The notes: a model not told the origin generated them from the sequence alone. A stretch of DNA of 64,000 nucleotides from Chloroflexota bacterium (GCA_014584575.1 JACTMP010000046.1:1-64000), one strand, 5' to 3'. Positions 44,001 to 52,076 are shown, counted from the first letter of the stretch. Translations and numbers: made by a program.

Positions 44001-44820
44001 GGTGGAGTTGGCCGCCATCATCGGCACCATTCAATCTATGGCCACCTACTTCCCTGGCCTGCGCTCCGAATGGCAGAAAAATTGCGAGGAAGAACGGCTG
44101 CTGGGCGTAGACCTGAACGGGCAGATGGACAGCCTGGTGGTACAAGAGCCGGATGTACAATATCGCCTGCGCCAGGTGGCCGTAGAGACAAATCGGCTCT
44201 ATGCCGAGATGTTGGGGATCAAACAATCGGCTTCGGTGACGTGCGTCAAACCTTCGGGCAATTCATCGCAGTTGGTGGATTCCTCTTCCGGGCTTCATGC
44301 GCGCTGGGCGCCTTATTACATCCGCAATGTGCGCGTGGGGGCACATTCGCCGGTGTTCAAAGTGTTGCAGGATGCGGGCGCGCCCATGGACCCGGAAAAC
44401 GGACAGACGCGAGATACGGCCATTACCTGGGTGGTGCATTTCCCGGTGAAGTCGCCGGCTACGGCCGTGACCCGCAACGACCGCACCGCCCTGGAACAGT
44501 GTGAATTCTGGCTGCAAAACAAAATCAACTATACCGAACACAACCCCAGCGTCACCATCACCTACCAGCCCGACGAAGTGCTGGACATCATCCGCTGGGT
44601 TTGGGAACACCAGGACAAAATTGGCGGTATGGCCTTCCTGCCCGCCTTCGACGCCCAATATGACCAGATGCCCTACGTGGAAATTGACCAGGAGGAGTAC
44701 GAACAACTGGTGTCTCGATTCCCGGAAATCGATTTTTCCAAGATTTACCGGTATGAGGAAGAAGATCTAACCACCGCCGCCCAGGAACTGGCCTGTCTGG
44801 CCGGTAACTGCGACATATAA
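41059..44820 (+). CDS. nrdJ: Class II (B12-dependent) ribonucleotide reductase with an intein
   Basis: The full ORF codes for about 1253 residues, of which 478 are an intein (42475-43908), leaving a 775-residue enzyme. An ATP-cone-like region (about 35-120) precedes the barrel. The conserved NIAIYNCSYMPVD, the radical-Cys motif NPCGEI (split by the intein between P and C), FCNLTSAI and a C-terminal redox pair in ACLAGNC are seen. It reduces ribonucleotides with adenosylcobalamin. The ATG at 41059 is preferred because AGGAG lies ten bases upstream; an ATG at 41050 is too close. Confidence 0.95.
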   Translation: MSETQDAQVQVLKPVAPKNGSNGKNGKHELGANSIYFKVAVPISIVKRDGRIVPFNDQLIHNALERCFASLGREPKTSIDDITHQVVNVVAAKFDLPTVEGVQDIVEMVLQAAGEYEAAKHYILYRAEHAKIRAKRPVPDEVRQAFAESDQYFPTQLQKFQFYDKYSRFNYELGRRETWLETVNRAVDYLRELSDHRLPATVYDRIRQGILEMKVMPSMRLLAMAGPAARRNNIAIYNCSYMPVDSIDSFVEALIISMSGCGVGFSVERQYVEQFPRIARQSGKPAPTHVVKDTSEGWAEALRLGLTTWFNGEDVKFDFSEVRPAGMPLRVKGGRASGPEPLRQMLEFSRGRIIARQGSFLRPLDAHDIMCAVGNAAVSGGVRRTAMISLFDYDDLEMRHCKDGDFWRNNSQRWNANNSAVWPSRELSQAEITRFVLDMVESGRGEPGIFNRRAAVENRPDRRAVAEFGTNPCVTADTLVAVADGRGHVPIGQLAADGQDVPVFCFDNQGKITVRWLRHPRVTGTQQAVYTVTLDDGSTIKVTPNHKFRLKSGEYVAAEDLRAGDSLHIMTRYKASIKDIFEEANSFPQDYVWVNNGRRQNQAEHRLIASFHYNTAIPSGYVVHHKDFNASNNAPDNLEILSKVAHDALHGEQMRGENNPMVRVTTEWTEERWADYRRNMSEAVSGEGNGRYSGLSHEQLKQHALNLTRQLGRRFSAQDWQQYAQENGLPQTFSVWRQAHLGGVIGLAKWAALTMDFDHIDADPRVVQSYQRYSEMGYDCESIEGKLYIQKQCEVCGKPFLVSSKQREAGVCGHSCASKQQWERNRENLLAALHESHNERKTQVQNAQLEIYTALKYQLGRRPGKKEWVAVCKNQGISTEISRTSSPFRSYTELEEAAGMYNHRVVSVEFAGYEDVYNGTVDEFHNFFVGGWESQTRHGKEKWTYINNAQCGEIILRPYQFCNLTSAIARADDTYETLRDKVELAAIIGTIQSMATYFPGLRSEWQKNCEEERLLGVDLNGQMDSLVVQEPDVQYRLRQVAVETNRLYAEMLGIKQSASVTCVKPSGNSSQLVDSSSGLHARWAPYYIRNVRVGAHSPVFKVLQDAGAPMDPENGQTRDTAITWVVHFPVKSPATAVTRNDRTALEQCEFWLQNKINYTEHNPSVTITYQPDEVLDIIRWVWEHQDKIGGMAFLPAFDAQYDQMPYVEIDQEEYEQLVSRFPEIDFSKIYRYEEEDLTTAAQELACLAGNCDI
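42475..43908 (+). other. HNH-endonuclease intein in nrdJ
   Basis: 478 residues. Block A is CVTADTLVAVADGRGHVPIG, block B contains TPNH in STIKVTPNHKFRLKSGEY, and block F is EDVYNGTVDEFHNFFVGG. A homing-type HNH domain lies between: HRLIASFHYN, VVHHKDFNASNNAPDNLEIL and HDALH. A later CEVCGKPF...GVCGHSC segment may bind zinc. It ends at INNAQ before the extein Cys, so the last residues are Ala-Gln where His-Asn is usual. It sits directly before the thiyl-radical Cys, so the enzyme is inactive unless splicing occurs. Confidence 0.88.
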
Positions 44821-44858
44821 ACCGAACGGTTAAGTCACCTTGTCATTTTGTCAGGTTC

Positions 44859-45053
44859 AGAGAGCGGTTTGAGAGAGCGGTTTGAGAGAGCGGTTTGAGA
44901 GAGCGGTTTGAGAGAGCGGTTTGAGAGAGCGGTTTGAGAGAGCGGTTTGAGAGAGCGGTTTAAGAGAGCGGTTTGAGAGAGCGGTTTGAGAGAGCGGTTT
45001 GAGAGAGCGGTTTGAGAGAGCGATTTCAGAGAGCGATTTCAGAGAGCGGTTGG
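44859..45053. repeat. Fifteen-unit tandem array of AGAGAGCGGTTTG (13 bp)
   Basis: Units run without spacers; units 1-12 are nearly identical (one ends in TTTA), 13-14 read AGAGAGCGATTTC, and unit 15 reads AGAGAGCGGTTGG and is the left arm of the nrdJ terminator. The array starts 39 bp after the nrdJ stop. A period of 13 keeps all frames open, which explains the repetitive reading frame on the other strand; it is not a gene. Confidence 0.95.
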
Positions 45054-45074
45054 TTAATAGACCAGCCGCTTTTT
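45045..45074 (+). terminator. Intrinsic terminator of nrdR-nrdJ
   Basis: AGCGGTTGG (45045-45053) pairs with CCAGCCGCT (45062-45070) and is followed by TTTT. The left arm is the last unit of the 13-bp array. Confidence 0.8.
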
Positions 45075-45136
45075 GCTTCGGCATGGCTAGAGCTTTTGTA
45101 AGATTGCGCGCTTAAAAAAGTAGAGGTAAGGTCAGG

Positions 45137-45165
45137 TTGACACAAAGATAAAACTTAAAGATAAT
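45137..45165 (+). promoter_or_regulatory. Strong sigma-70-type promoter for the RiPP-like peptide gene
   Basis: Consensus TTGACA (45137-45142), a 17-bp AT-rich spacer, GATAAT (45160-45165). The leader would be about 120 bases long and AT-rich. A second TTGACA at 45254-45259 lacks a good -10 box. Confidence 0.75.
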
Positions 45166-45291
45166 TGTTTGTGATTTTTTTATGCTGTATGTGTGCCTTA
45201 ACGTTCGTTGTGTAGGAATTAAAGTAACCACAAATGGTACGTCATCCCGATCGTTTGACACATTCTTTTCTTAAATTAAAGGAGGATGGGT

Positions 45292-45474
45292 ATGAATAAT
45301 ACTCCAGAGCACAATTATGATGAAGAAGGAACAGTAGTGGATCGTCGTACCCCCTATGAGCCACCTGCAATCATTTATAAAGGTAAAATCAGCACCCGTG
45401 CTGGCTCCCCCTTCCCTGTTCCTGATGGCAGTACAACTGTAGTAGATCCCGCAGATTTGTTTGGCGATGAATAA
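45292..45474 (+). CDS. RiPP-precursor-like 60-residue peptide
   Basis: 60 residues, strongly acidic. The motif YEPPAIIYKGKIST (22-35) follows the order Y..P.I...G....T of lasso-peptide-type leader peptides, though Gly to Thr is closer than in the usual consensus. After it, RAGSPFPVPDGSTT and an acidic tail VVDPADLFGDE follow. A core from Ala37 or Gly38 would place Asp45 at position 9 or 8, suitable for a macrolactam. AAAGGAGG sits six bases before the ATG at 45292 (an ATG at 45286 is too close). No maturation enzymes lie nearby, so processing is unproven. Confidence 0.6.
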   Translation: MNNTPEHNYDEEGTVVDRRTPYEPPAIIYKGKISTRAGSPFPVPDGSTTVVDPADLFGDE

Positions 45475-45509
45475 TCGTTGACTGATACCTTCCTTTCCTA
45501 TTAGTTGAT

Positions 45510-45537
45510 AAAGAACCTGCCTGACGGCAGGTTCTTT
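45510..45537. terminator. Bidirectional terminator
   Basis: A perfect 12-bp stem AAAGAACCTGCC/GGCAGGTTCTTT with TGAC loop lies between the peptide gene and the opposing lamin-tail gene, with A- and T-runs on the two sides. Confidence 0.85.
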
Positions 45538-45543
45538 CATAAT

Positions 45544-47994
45544 TCATGGCAGCAAGCCTGGATTGGGAAACGGCCATTCTCTAAAGTCAACAAGGCAATT
45601 GTCACTATCAATCCAATAAGGATAACGTTCCAGGCTGGAGTTAGACACAGAAACCAGATTGCAACTCACCACACCGGGAAAAGAACCGGTTCCATAAGCA
45701 ATAGCATCCACTACCAGGTCATTGGGGTCGCGTAAAATCACTTCATCCCCACTATTTCCCAGTCGCAAAAAAGTGTTGGGGTCGCCCCAGACCGGGTCAT
45801 CAATCATGTCTGGCACCAAAGGGTCGGTGTCCAAAATTTCAAAATCTGGGTTCAAGCCGTATTCGGTAAAAAATGCGGTAGCGGTGGTGGCAACCACGAG
45901 CGTTTGCCCCGGCGCCAGGAACGTGCCAGGTGGAAATCGGCGCACGTCCTCAAAATCGGTTGGCGTAACAGCATCACCAAGGCTGAAGTTGCTGAGATCG
46001 ATAAGTTGACCGGTAGGGTTCACCAGTTCTATGAATTCGGCGTCATCCTGAGCGCCGGCGGGATCATAAAGCACTTCACTGATGAGCACGTAACGAGCCG
46101 GTGGAGTGTAGTCGCGAAGGAGAATGGGCATATATAACCGGTATCCCCAGTCACCCCAAAACATGCCCGCCAGCAGCGCGTAGGCGGCGTCTGACTGCAC
46201 CTGTAGCGCCAGTTCACGGTTGCCTTTGCTGGAAAGTTCGGACCCGTTGAGACTGCCCACGTGAACATACCCACGGCCGTCGGCCCACACCAGTACCATC
46301 TTGTTGTGGATGCCCAAACCGGTGGGGTTGCCTGTTTTACAGGCCAGGTCTAGCGATTCAGCCAGCGCTAAGGTGTTGACATAAATACAAGCGGCGCTGT
46401 TGCTGACCTGATTGCCGCTGTCAAAAAAGCTGTCCAGCAGTAATCGCACCACTGCCCCACGCCGGGCAGCGGCGATGTAGGCTTCGAGCCGGGGGTTGGG
46501 GTCAACTGCCGGATTGGAAAGAGAAGAACCCCAATACGGCCGTTCGTCCAACTGCTGCACCAATACCACATCGCCCGCGCCAGCCCGGTTTACCATACCC
46601 AATAACGCTTCATGGCGACGCAGGCTATTTTCGGGCGATTGCACCAGTTCAAAGGCGAATGTACCCTGCACGGCCGTAGGCGCGGCAAAACGCACCGGGT
46701 AGGTTATGCCACCCGTCACCGTCACCGGCACAAAACCGGGCGGTGGCGCCCCAATGAGATGGGTACCCGTAATGTCCACGTGGGCCGCCGTGTCAAAATC
46801 GCGGCTGAAAATAGTTTGCACATGGCTAACCACACCAGGCGCATCGGTGATCAGCGCTACACCGCGCCGCCCCCAGGTGCCATCGCTCTTGTCGTCATCC
46901 GGCAGGCTGCGCGGACTGAGATTCTCGCTGCTAATGATGACCCGCTCACCATCAATCAGGATAAACTTGGCATGTAGATAGGTGTAACGGTCAAAGATGC
47001 GTTGGCTGCTTTCGTTGAACATAAACCAACAATTAGCGCCAGCATCGGCCAATAGCTGACAAATATACCGTTGTTGATCGCTGACGCCGCCCGGTGGTTC
47101 GCCTTCCATGAGGATGGTGACGGCCACACCCCGCTGCTGCGCCGCCCGTAACGCCTCAGCAAGAGCAATGCTTTCGAAGGTGTGGCTTTCAATCTGAATG
47201 CTGGTATGGGCGCGGGCAATCTGGTCAACAATGGCTTCATAGGCATTATCGGGGGCGATGGCAATGGTGAGCACGGCCGTTTCCGTTACCTGCACTGTCC
47301 AGAAAAATTCATCCAGGTCCCAACCGGGATACTGTACTTTACGGCCGTTACTGACATCCCCATTTGCCTGCGCCCAGTCAGCGGCGCTGTTTGTGTCAGG
47401 CAATGGCTGGCCGGTTTGTGGGTCGCGGGCGCGGTACAAAATCTGCCCCTCTGCGCCAAAGCTGGTGTTGGGTGTGTAGGGATAAACGGCAGGGCCGACC
47501 CAGGCAGCGCCACACTGTTCGTTGGGGTTACTTTCATACGCCAGACAATCTATCAGCGTATTGGCCGCATCCCGCAGCATCACCTGGTCGCCGGTATTTG
47601 CCAGGTTGGGCCAGGCGCCGGTTAGATTGGGGACAGCAGGCAGGGTGTCATTACGTTCAAAATCAGGGGGGAACCCAAATTGCCGCTGGAAAGCGGCCCC
47701 GTCCTTCGCCAGCCAGATAGCCTGGCCGGGAGCAAGGGTAGTAGCCGGGGGGATGACGGCCGTCGAGCTTTCCCCATCATTTAACTGCCAGCCAGAAATA
47801 TCTACCAGCTGCTCGCTGACATTACGGATGCGCACCGCTTCATCAGCGTCGCTCAATTCGTAGCCATCGTACAACACGGCATCAAGGAGCACGGCCGTGC
47901 CACCCGCCGCCGCCCGGTGGGCCGGGAGCAACATTACCAGCGCCAACAAAGGAACCAATACAGCGATGATTAAAAAAAACAGTCGCCTGACCAT
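45544..47994 (-). CDS. Secreted lamin-tail/phospholipase D-like protein
   Basis: 816 residues. The N-terminal signal or anchor (LFFLIIAVLVPLLALVMLL) is followed by a lamin-tail domain (about 38-145), two PLD-like halves with HAKFILID (about 350) and HNKMVLVWADG (about 590), and a second lamin-tail domain (about 665-800, from VLISEVLYDPAGAQDDAEFI). Two HxK motifs suggest an active phosphodiesterase or nuclease outside the membrane; lamin-tail domains often accompany secreted nucleases. The ATG at 47994 follows GGAGGAGGG. Confidence 0.88.
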   Translation of the reverse strand: MVRRLFFLIIAVLVPLLALVMLLPAHRAAAGGTAVLLDAVLYDGYELSDADEAVRIRNVSEQLVDISGWQLNDGESSTAVIPPATTLAPGQAIWLAKDGAAFQRQFGFPPDFERNDTLPAVPNLTGAWPNLANTGDQVMLRDAANTLIDCLAYESNPNEQCGAAWVGPAVYPYTPNTSFGAEGQILYRARDPQTGQPLPDTNSAADWAQANGDVSNGRKVQYPGWDLDEFFWTVQVTETAVLTIAIAPDNAYEAIVDQIARAHTSIQIESHTFESIALAEALRAAQQRGVAVTILMEGEPPGGVSDQQRYICQLLADAGANCWFMFNESSQRIFDRYTYLHAKFILIDGERVIISSENLSPRSLPDDDKSDGTWGRRGVALITDAPGVVSHVQTIFSRDFDTAAHVDITGTHLIGAPPPGFVPVTVTGGITYPVRFAAPTAVQGTFAFELVQSPENSLRRHEALLGMVNRAGAGDVVLVQQLDERPYWGSSLSNPAVDPNPRLEAYIAAARRGAVVRLLLDSFFDSGNQVSNSAACIYVNTLALAESLDLACKTGNPTGLGIHNKMVLVWADGRGYVHVGSLNGSELSSKGNRELALQVQSDAAYALLAGMFWGDWGYRLYMPILLRDYTPPARYVLISEVLYDPAGAQDDAEFIELVNPTGQLIDLSNFSLGDAVTPTDFEDVRRFPPGTFLAPGQTLVVATTATAFFTEYGLNPDFEILDTDPLVPDMIDDPVWGDPNTFLRLGNSGDEVILRDPNDLVVDAIAYGTGSFPGVVSCNLVSVSNSSLERYPYWIDSDNCLVDFREWPFPNPGLLP

Positions 47995-48584
47995 GACACC
48001 CTCCTCCAGTGATACCCATATTCGCGCATCTGCCATTTGAAAACCAAAATCAGACGGCGCGCTATGGCACACACACTATAGTGGATAGACTTCCAATGAT
48101 GCACAAGGAATTTGGATTACCGATACAGGCAAGAATTATAGCGCCATTGGCCTCACTCACAACCCCCGGTGGTTATCTGGTCAATTCAGCCTAATAAGAA
48201 AGGTTATTCGCGCTGCAGACCTGGTTTTGAAATACGGCCGTACTGGACTTTGGCCTACCGAACCTCGTTACTCGGCTACCGCTCCCGATTCAGCCAGCGC
48301 ACCGTCAACTCCCCCAGCCGGTCGGTGCGCTGGCGCAGGACGGTCGCGGGTAATATGGCCGATAAGCAGGTAATCAACGGCCGTCATGGGCAGGAATTCT
48401 AGTGGGCATAAGGGTTAGGGGCAAACTGCGAATGACCATCAACCAGAATGATATTGCCCTATACCTGGTACTTCTGCTATGCTTCCCACAAGTCAGTGCA
48501 GAAACCAAGAGCAAACATCCTGGTTGCAGCCAATTGAGCGGCAGGCGATGAATCGCCACCTACGAACACAGGGAGGTAAAGACC
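47995..48584. other. 590-bp gene-free region between divergent genes
   Basis: It holds the dinG-end copy (48277-48344), two ACGGCCGT octamers (48234-48241, 48377-48384) and a possible weak promoter TTGCCC (48454-48459), 18 bp, TATGCT (48478-48483) for the propeller gene. A small GGCGATGAATCGCC hairpin follows at about 48545. No further gene seen. Confidence 0.55.
48277..48344 (-). pseudogene. 68-bp copy of the 3' end of the dinG gene
   Basis: Identical to 52078-52145, which codes for the last 22 or so residues of the DinG-like protein (ending ELTVRWLNRER). Nothing more of the gene is present here. It marks an old duplication or recombination between the two ends of the 48.3-52.1 kb segment. 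Confidence 0.9.
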
Positions 48585-51056
48585 ATGAATCGGTCAAAGG
48601 TCATGCGAATGGGTCTTGGGGTAGCTTTTGTTTGCGTGATGCTTGCTGGTATCATACTTCAGTCAGTATCAGAGCGGAGAGTCGTGCAGGCCAATGGTGC
48701 AAGCGGAGGCAACGGTGAGGTGTATCTGCCGGTAGTGATGAATCCCCTGCCGCCGATCATCCCTGACACAACAATAGTTCTCACGGAAGAAACAACACAA
48801 CACTTGGTTTCTGTTTCGTCGGATGGCGCTACCTTTACCTTCGCCCAAATGACACCAGAACTGGCTGCTTTATCACCAGGGGATATTATCGTTGGCGAAC
48901 CGGTTGCGTCTGCACCTTATGGTTTCTTGCGCGGCGTCACCAACGTGACGACCAGCAGCCAACAGGTGATGGTGGAAACGGAAGCAGCCACCTTAGAAGA
49001 AGCTATCCAGCAAGGAGAGGTACATCTTAGTCGAGTACTGACGCCAGAGGATGTGCAGGATAGCCTGCTCCTGCCTGGCGCTTCCATGCTTGAATTCGCG
49101 CCTGATGAATTTTATCTGCAACTGAACGACGTGGTGCTGTATGACGAAGATGGCAACCACAACACAACCAATGACCAGATTACAGCCAACGGCAGTATCA
49201 CCTTAGACCCATCCTTTGATTTTGACATGAGGATACGCGACTGGCAGCTAGAGTGGCTCCGCTTTACAACAGGAGCTGCGGAAACGGCGAATCTCAACAT
49301 TGGCGCGACAGTGAGCTACCCCCTTGCCAATGAGGAAGTTGAAATTGCCCGTTACTATTTCAGCCCTATCATTATCCAGGTGGGCATTTTGCCGGTGGTA
49401 TTTACGCCTGTGCTGGTGGTGAGTGTGGGCGTAGATGGCAGCGTTCATGTGGGTGTTTCTACAGGCGTAACACAGGGGGCCACGTTGACGGCCGGATTGG
49501 AGTACGAGCAGGGTAACTGGGAGCCAATCCACACTTTCGACAATAACTTCCAATATATCCCACCCACATTATCGGCCGGGCTGGATTTGAAGGGGTATGC
49601 GGCAGCAGAACTGTCGCTGATGTTATATGGTGTTGTAGGGCCACACCTGGGGATTGAAGCCTACCTGAAGTTGGAGGCAGACCCATTAGCAAACCCCTGG
49701 TGGGAGCTATATGGTGGGCTGGCAGTCCCGGCAGGCGTAAAGATTGAGATTTTCAGCTATGTTGTCGCCGGATATGAAACAACTTTGATTGATTACCAGG
49801 TGCCATTAGCTCAGGCTGATAGCCCCTCTGATAATGGCACAACTATTCGTGTCTCAGTTTCTTCCGACGGCACGCAAGGAAATTCGTTTTCCGTTTTCCC
49901 TTATGTTTCGGGCGACGGACGTTACGTAGCCTTTACGTCTTATGCCACCAATCTGGTTGAAAGTGATAGTAATAATGGTCCAGATGTCTTCATTTATGAC
50001 CAGCAAACCGGACAAACCAGCCTTGTTTCTGCCAGTTCCAACGGGACGCAAGGGAATAGTGGTTCTTCTACCTCTTCTATTTCGGCCGATGGACGTTACG
50101 TGGCCTTTACATCTTTTGCTACCAATCTGGTCAGCGGCGATACCAATGGTGACTGGGACATATTTGTCCATGACCGACAAACAGGACAGACCAACCGTGT
50201 CTCCATTGCTTCTGATGGAACTCAGGGAAATAACGATTCTAATTCTGCCTCTATTTCAGCCAATGGGCGCTATGTGGCTTTTGACTCTCTAGCAAGTAAT
50301 CTGGTAATCAGCGACACTAACGATGTATCTGATATCTTTGTCTATGACCAACAGACAGGGCTGACAAGTCGTGTCTCTATAGCTTCTGATGGGGCGCAAG
50401 GGAATCTTCAGTCAGCATCTCCTTCTATATCAGCAGATGGTCGTTACGTAGCTTTCTATTCTTATGCCAATAATTTAGTCAGTAGCGACACCAACAACGA
50501 TGCTGATATATTCGTTCATGACCTACAGACCAACTCAACTATGCGTGTCTCCATTGCTTCTGATGGGACACAAGGAAATAACAATTCGGATTCTCCTTCT
50601 ATTTCGGCTAACGGCCGTTATGTGGCTTTCTATTCTCATGCCGACAATTTAGTCAACAATGATAACAATGGAGTGGAAGACATATTCGTCCATGACCGTC
50701 AGACAGGAGAGACAAACCGTGTCTCTGTTGCTTCTGATGGGACACAAGGAAATGGTGTATCCGACTTCCCCGTAATTTCAAGTGACGGCCGTTATGTAGC
50801 CTTTACCTCTTTTGCCACCAACCTTGTCAGTGGGGATACTAATTATCTTGAAGATGTTTTCATCCATAATCGGCAAACAGGCCAAACTTACCGTGTCTCT
50901 GTTGCTTCTGACGGAACACAGGGGAATAGTGGATCCTGGTTTCCTGCTATTTCGGCTGACGGTCGTTACGTAGCCTTTAACTCCGATGCTAGCAACCTGA
51001 TCCCCAGTGACACTAATGGCTACTCGGATGTTTTTGTCCATGACCGGGGTGAATAG
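48585..51056 (+). CDS. Secreted seven-bladed beta-propeller (PD40/TolB-like repeats)
   Basis: 823 residues. A signal segment (GLGVAFVCVMLAGIILQSV) is followed by a long N-terminal domain (about 60-410) without recognised family, and seven repeats of about 53 residues with the core ISADGRYVAFTSFATNLVSG, DIFVHDRQTGQTNRVS and SDGTQGN (about 415-820). These match PD40/WD40-like blades, giving one complete propeller. Such proteins bind ligands or partners outside the cell. GGGAGGT precedes the ATG. Confidence 0.88.
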   Translation: MNRSKVMRMGLGVAFVCVMLAGIILQSVSERRVVQANGASGGNGEVYLPVVMNPLPPIIPDTTIVLTEETTQHLVSVSSDGATFTFAQMTPELAALSPGDIIVGEPVASAPYGFLRGVTNVTTSSQQVMVETEAATLEEAIQQGEVHLSRVLTPEDVQDSLLLPGASMLEFAPDEFYLQLNDVVLYDEDGNHNTTNDQITANGSITLDPSFDFDMRIRDWQLEWLRFTTGAAETANLNIGATVSYPLANEEVEIARYYFSPIIIQVGILPVVFTPVLVVSVGVDGSVHVGVSTGVTQGATLTAGLEYEQGNWEPIHTFDNNFQYIPPTLSAGLDLKGYAAAELSLMLYGVVGPHLGIEAYLKLEADPLANPWWELYGGLAVPAGVKIEIFSYVVAGYETTLIDYQVPLAQADSPSDNGTTIRVSVSSDGTQGNSFSVFPYVSGDGRYVAFTSYATNLVESDSNNGPDVFIYDQQTGQTSLVSASSNGTQGNSGSSTSSISADGRYVAFTSFATNLVSGDTNGDWDIFVHDRQTGQTNRVSIASDGTQGNNDSNSASISANGRYVAFDSLASNLVISDTNDVSDIFVYDQQTGLTSRVSIASDGAQGNLQSASPSISADGRYVAFYSYANNLVSSDTNNDADIFVHDLQTNSTMRVSIASDGTQGNNNSDSPSISANGRYVAFYSHADNLVNNDNNGVEDIFVHDRQTGETNRVSVASDGTQGNGVSDFPVISSDGRYVAFTSFATNLVSGDTNYLEDVFIHNRQTGQTYRVSVASDGTQGNSGSWFPAISADGRYVAFNSDASNLIPSDTNGYSDVFVHDRGE

Positions 51057-51074
51057 GGTTATGTGGCTGGAACA

Positions 51075-51152
51075 GGTGGACAGCGGATGAGGAAGCGGAT
51101 AAATGCACAGTCGCCGGGCATTATCCGCTTATCTGTTTCCTTATCTGCTGCT
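51075..51152. repeat. GGATAA/TTATCC dyad after the propeller gene
   Basis: CAGCGGATGAGGAAGCGGATAA pairs loosely (split on purpose) with TTATCCGCTTATC and TTTCCTTATCTGCTG. It is another word family in an inverted arrangement at a gene end and may act as terminator. Confidence 0.6.
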
Positions 51153-51168
51153 GCCACCCATGATGTGA

Positions 51169-51198
51169 TTCACGAAACCCCTGAGCATCTGCTATAAT
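51169..51198 (+). promoter_or_regulatory. Probable promoter for the 51246 gene pair
   Basis: TTCACG (51169-51174), 18 bp, TATAAT (51193-51198). The start would be near 51205, 41 bases before the ATG at 51246. Confidence 0.55.
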
Positions 51199-51245
51199 GC
51201 GCCCAGACGGACATGGCTGGGTACACATCTGGTAGGAGCAAGTAG

Positions 51246-51626
51246 ATGAATCACAATATTTTGTTAGAAGGAAAACTGGCAGATGAAACGGGTAAAATGA
51301 CCTTGCAACTCAATCAAACCATCGAGATTAACATCTCGGCTCACAAAGCCCAACGCCAGGTTAATCAATTTGTGCATTTGGAAATCAGTACCCAACTACA
51401 TGCCGGAACACCCATGTTAGTTGTGATCCCCGATGGCACTAGCCTCTGGCGTGTCCCCGTTCACCTCACCTTGCCCGCTTTTGGTGATGTAGGGCGGGTT
51501 GGGTTTTTCCACGTCAATCCACAGACAGGCGAGATGGATACATCACCTGTCAGCTTGGCTTCCCTCGTTCAAGCAGCCGATGTCCTTGCTTCCCGTTTCA
51601 CATCACCCGCAGCACACACAATCTGA
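51246..51626 (+). CDS. Hypothetical protein overlapping a C39-like peptidase gene
   Basis: 126 residues, beta-rich, without signal peptide or membrane segment. The sequence contains INISAHKAQRQVNQFVHLEI and VIPDGTSLWRVPVHLTLP, with no family I recognise. Its last 47 bases overlap the start of the C39-like gene in another frame, suggesting coupled expression. ACACATCTGGTAGGAG gives a ribosome binding site. Confidence 0.7.
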   Translation: MNHNILLEGKLADETGKMTLQLNQTIEINISAHKAQRQVNQFVHLEISTQLHAGTPMLVVIPDGTSLWRVPVHLTLPAFGDVGRVGFFHVNPQTGEMDTSPVSLASLVQAADVLASRFTSPAAHTI

Positions 51627-52029
51627 TTGTTTGCCAGCCTGCGTCCAGATGGTGACAGCATATCTGGGTGTTCACCTATCCTACACTCACCTGGTTAAAC
51701 GTCTGCGCACAAAGTCGTTTGGCACCCCCTTCCGCCATGTTCATGAGCTAGAAAAAGATGGCTTTACTGTTACCATTGGTCATATGAACCTGGCTGACAT
51801 CAGGGGCTATCTGGATGCGCAGTTGCCGGTGTTGGCTGGTGTGCAAACGTCCGACTTGCACTACTGGTCACAGGCCGTAGATCATGTCGTTGTAGTTATG
51901 GGAATGGATGATGCCTACGTCTACGTCAATGACCCCAGTCTGGCAACAGGCCAGCAACCTATTCCTATCGTTGAATTTGAACTCGCCCAGTTAGGATTTG
52001 ATCAACTTTGCGCTGTATTGCAAAAATGA
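51580..52029 (+). CDS. C39-like (papain-fold) cysteine peptidase
   Basis: 149 residues from the ATG at 51580. QSDCLPACVQMVTAYLGV (about 15-32) has the catalytic Cys with its helix, and AVDHVVVVMGMDDAYVYVND (about 104-123) has the His and Asp. The layout matches peptidase_C39-like proteins related to the leader peptidases of bacteriocin exporters, but there is no ABC transporter domain. It could process a small peptide, such as the one at 45292, but this is speculation. Confidence 0.75.
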   Translation: MSLLPVSHHPQHTQSDCLPACVQMVTAYLGVHLSYTHLVKRLRTKSFGTPFRHVHELEKDGFTVTIGHMNLADIRGYLDAQLPVLAGVQTSDLHYWSQAVDHVVVVMGMDDAYVYVNDPSLATGQQPIPIVEFELAQLGFDQLCAVLQK

Positions 52030-52076
52030 GAACCTGTCAGTGCGCGGCCATCGGCTTACGGATAACGATTTACCGA

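Noticed and set aside
44859-45053. CRISPR array
   Set aside because: Units are 13 bp and directly joined, with no spacers and no cas genes.
44857-45084. A 75-codon minus-strand reading frame with a repeated 13-residue pattern
   Set aside because: It is only the translation of the 13-bp tandem array. A period not divisible by three keeps frames open if no stop is present, and there is no ribosome binding site.
45084-48584. A complete lasso-peptide biosynthesis cluster
   Set aside because: Only a precursor-like peptide is present. No cyclase, transglutaminase-like leader peptidase, RRE protein or ABC transporter is encoded in the window.
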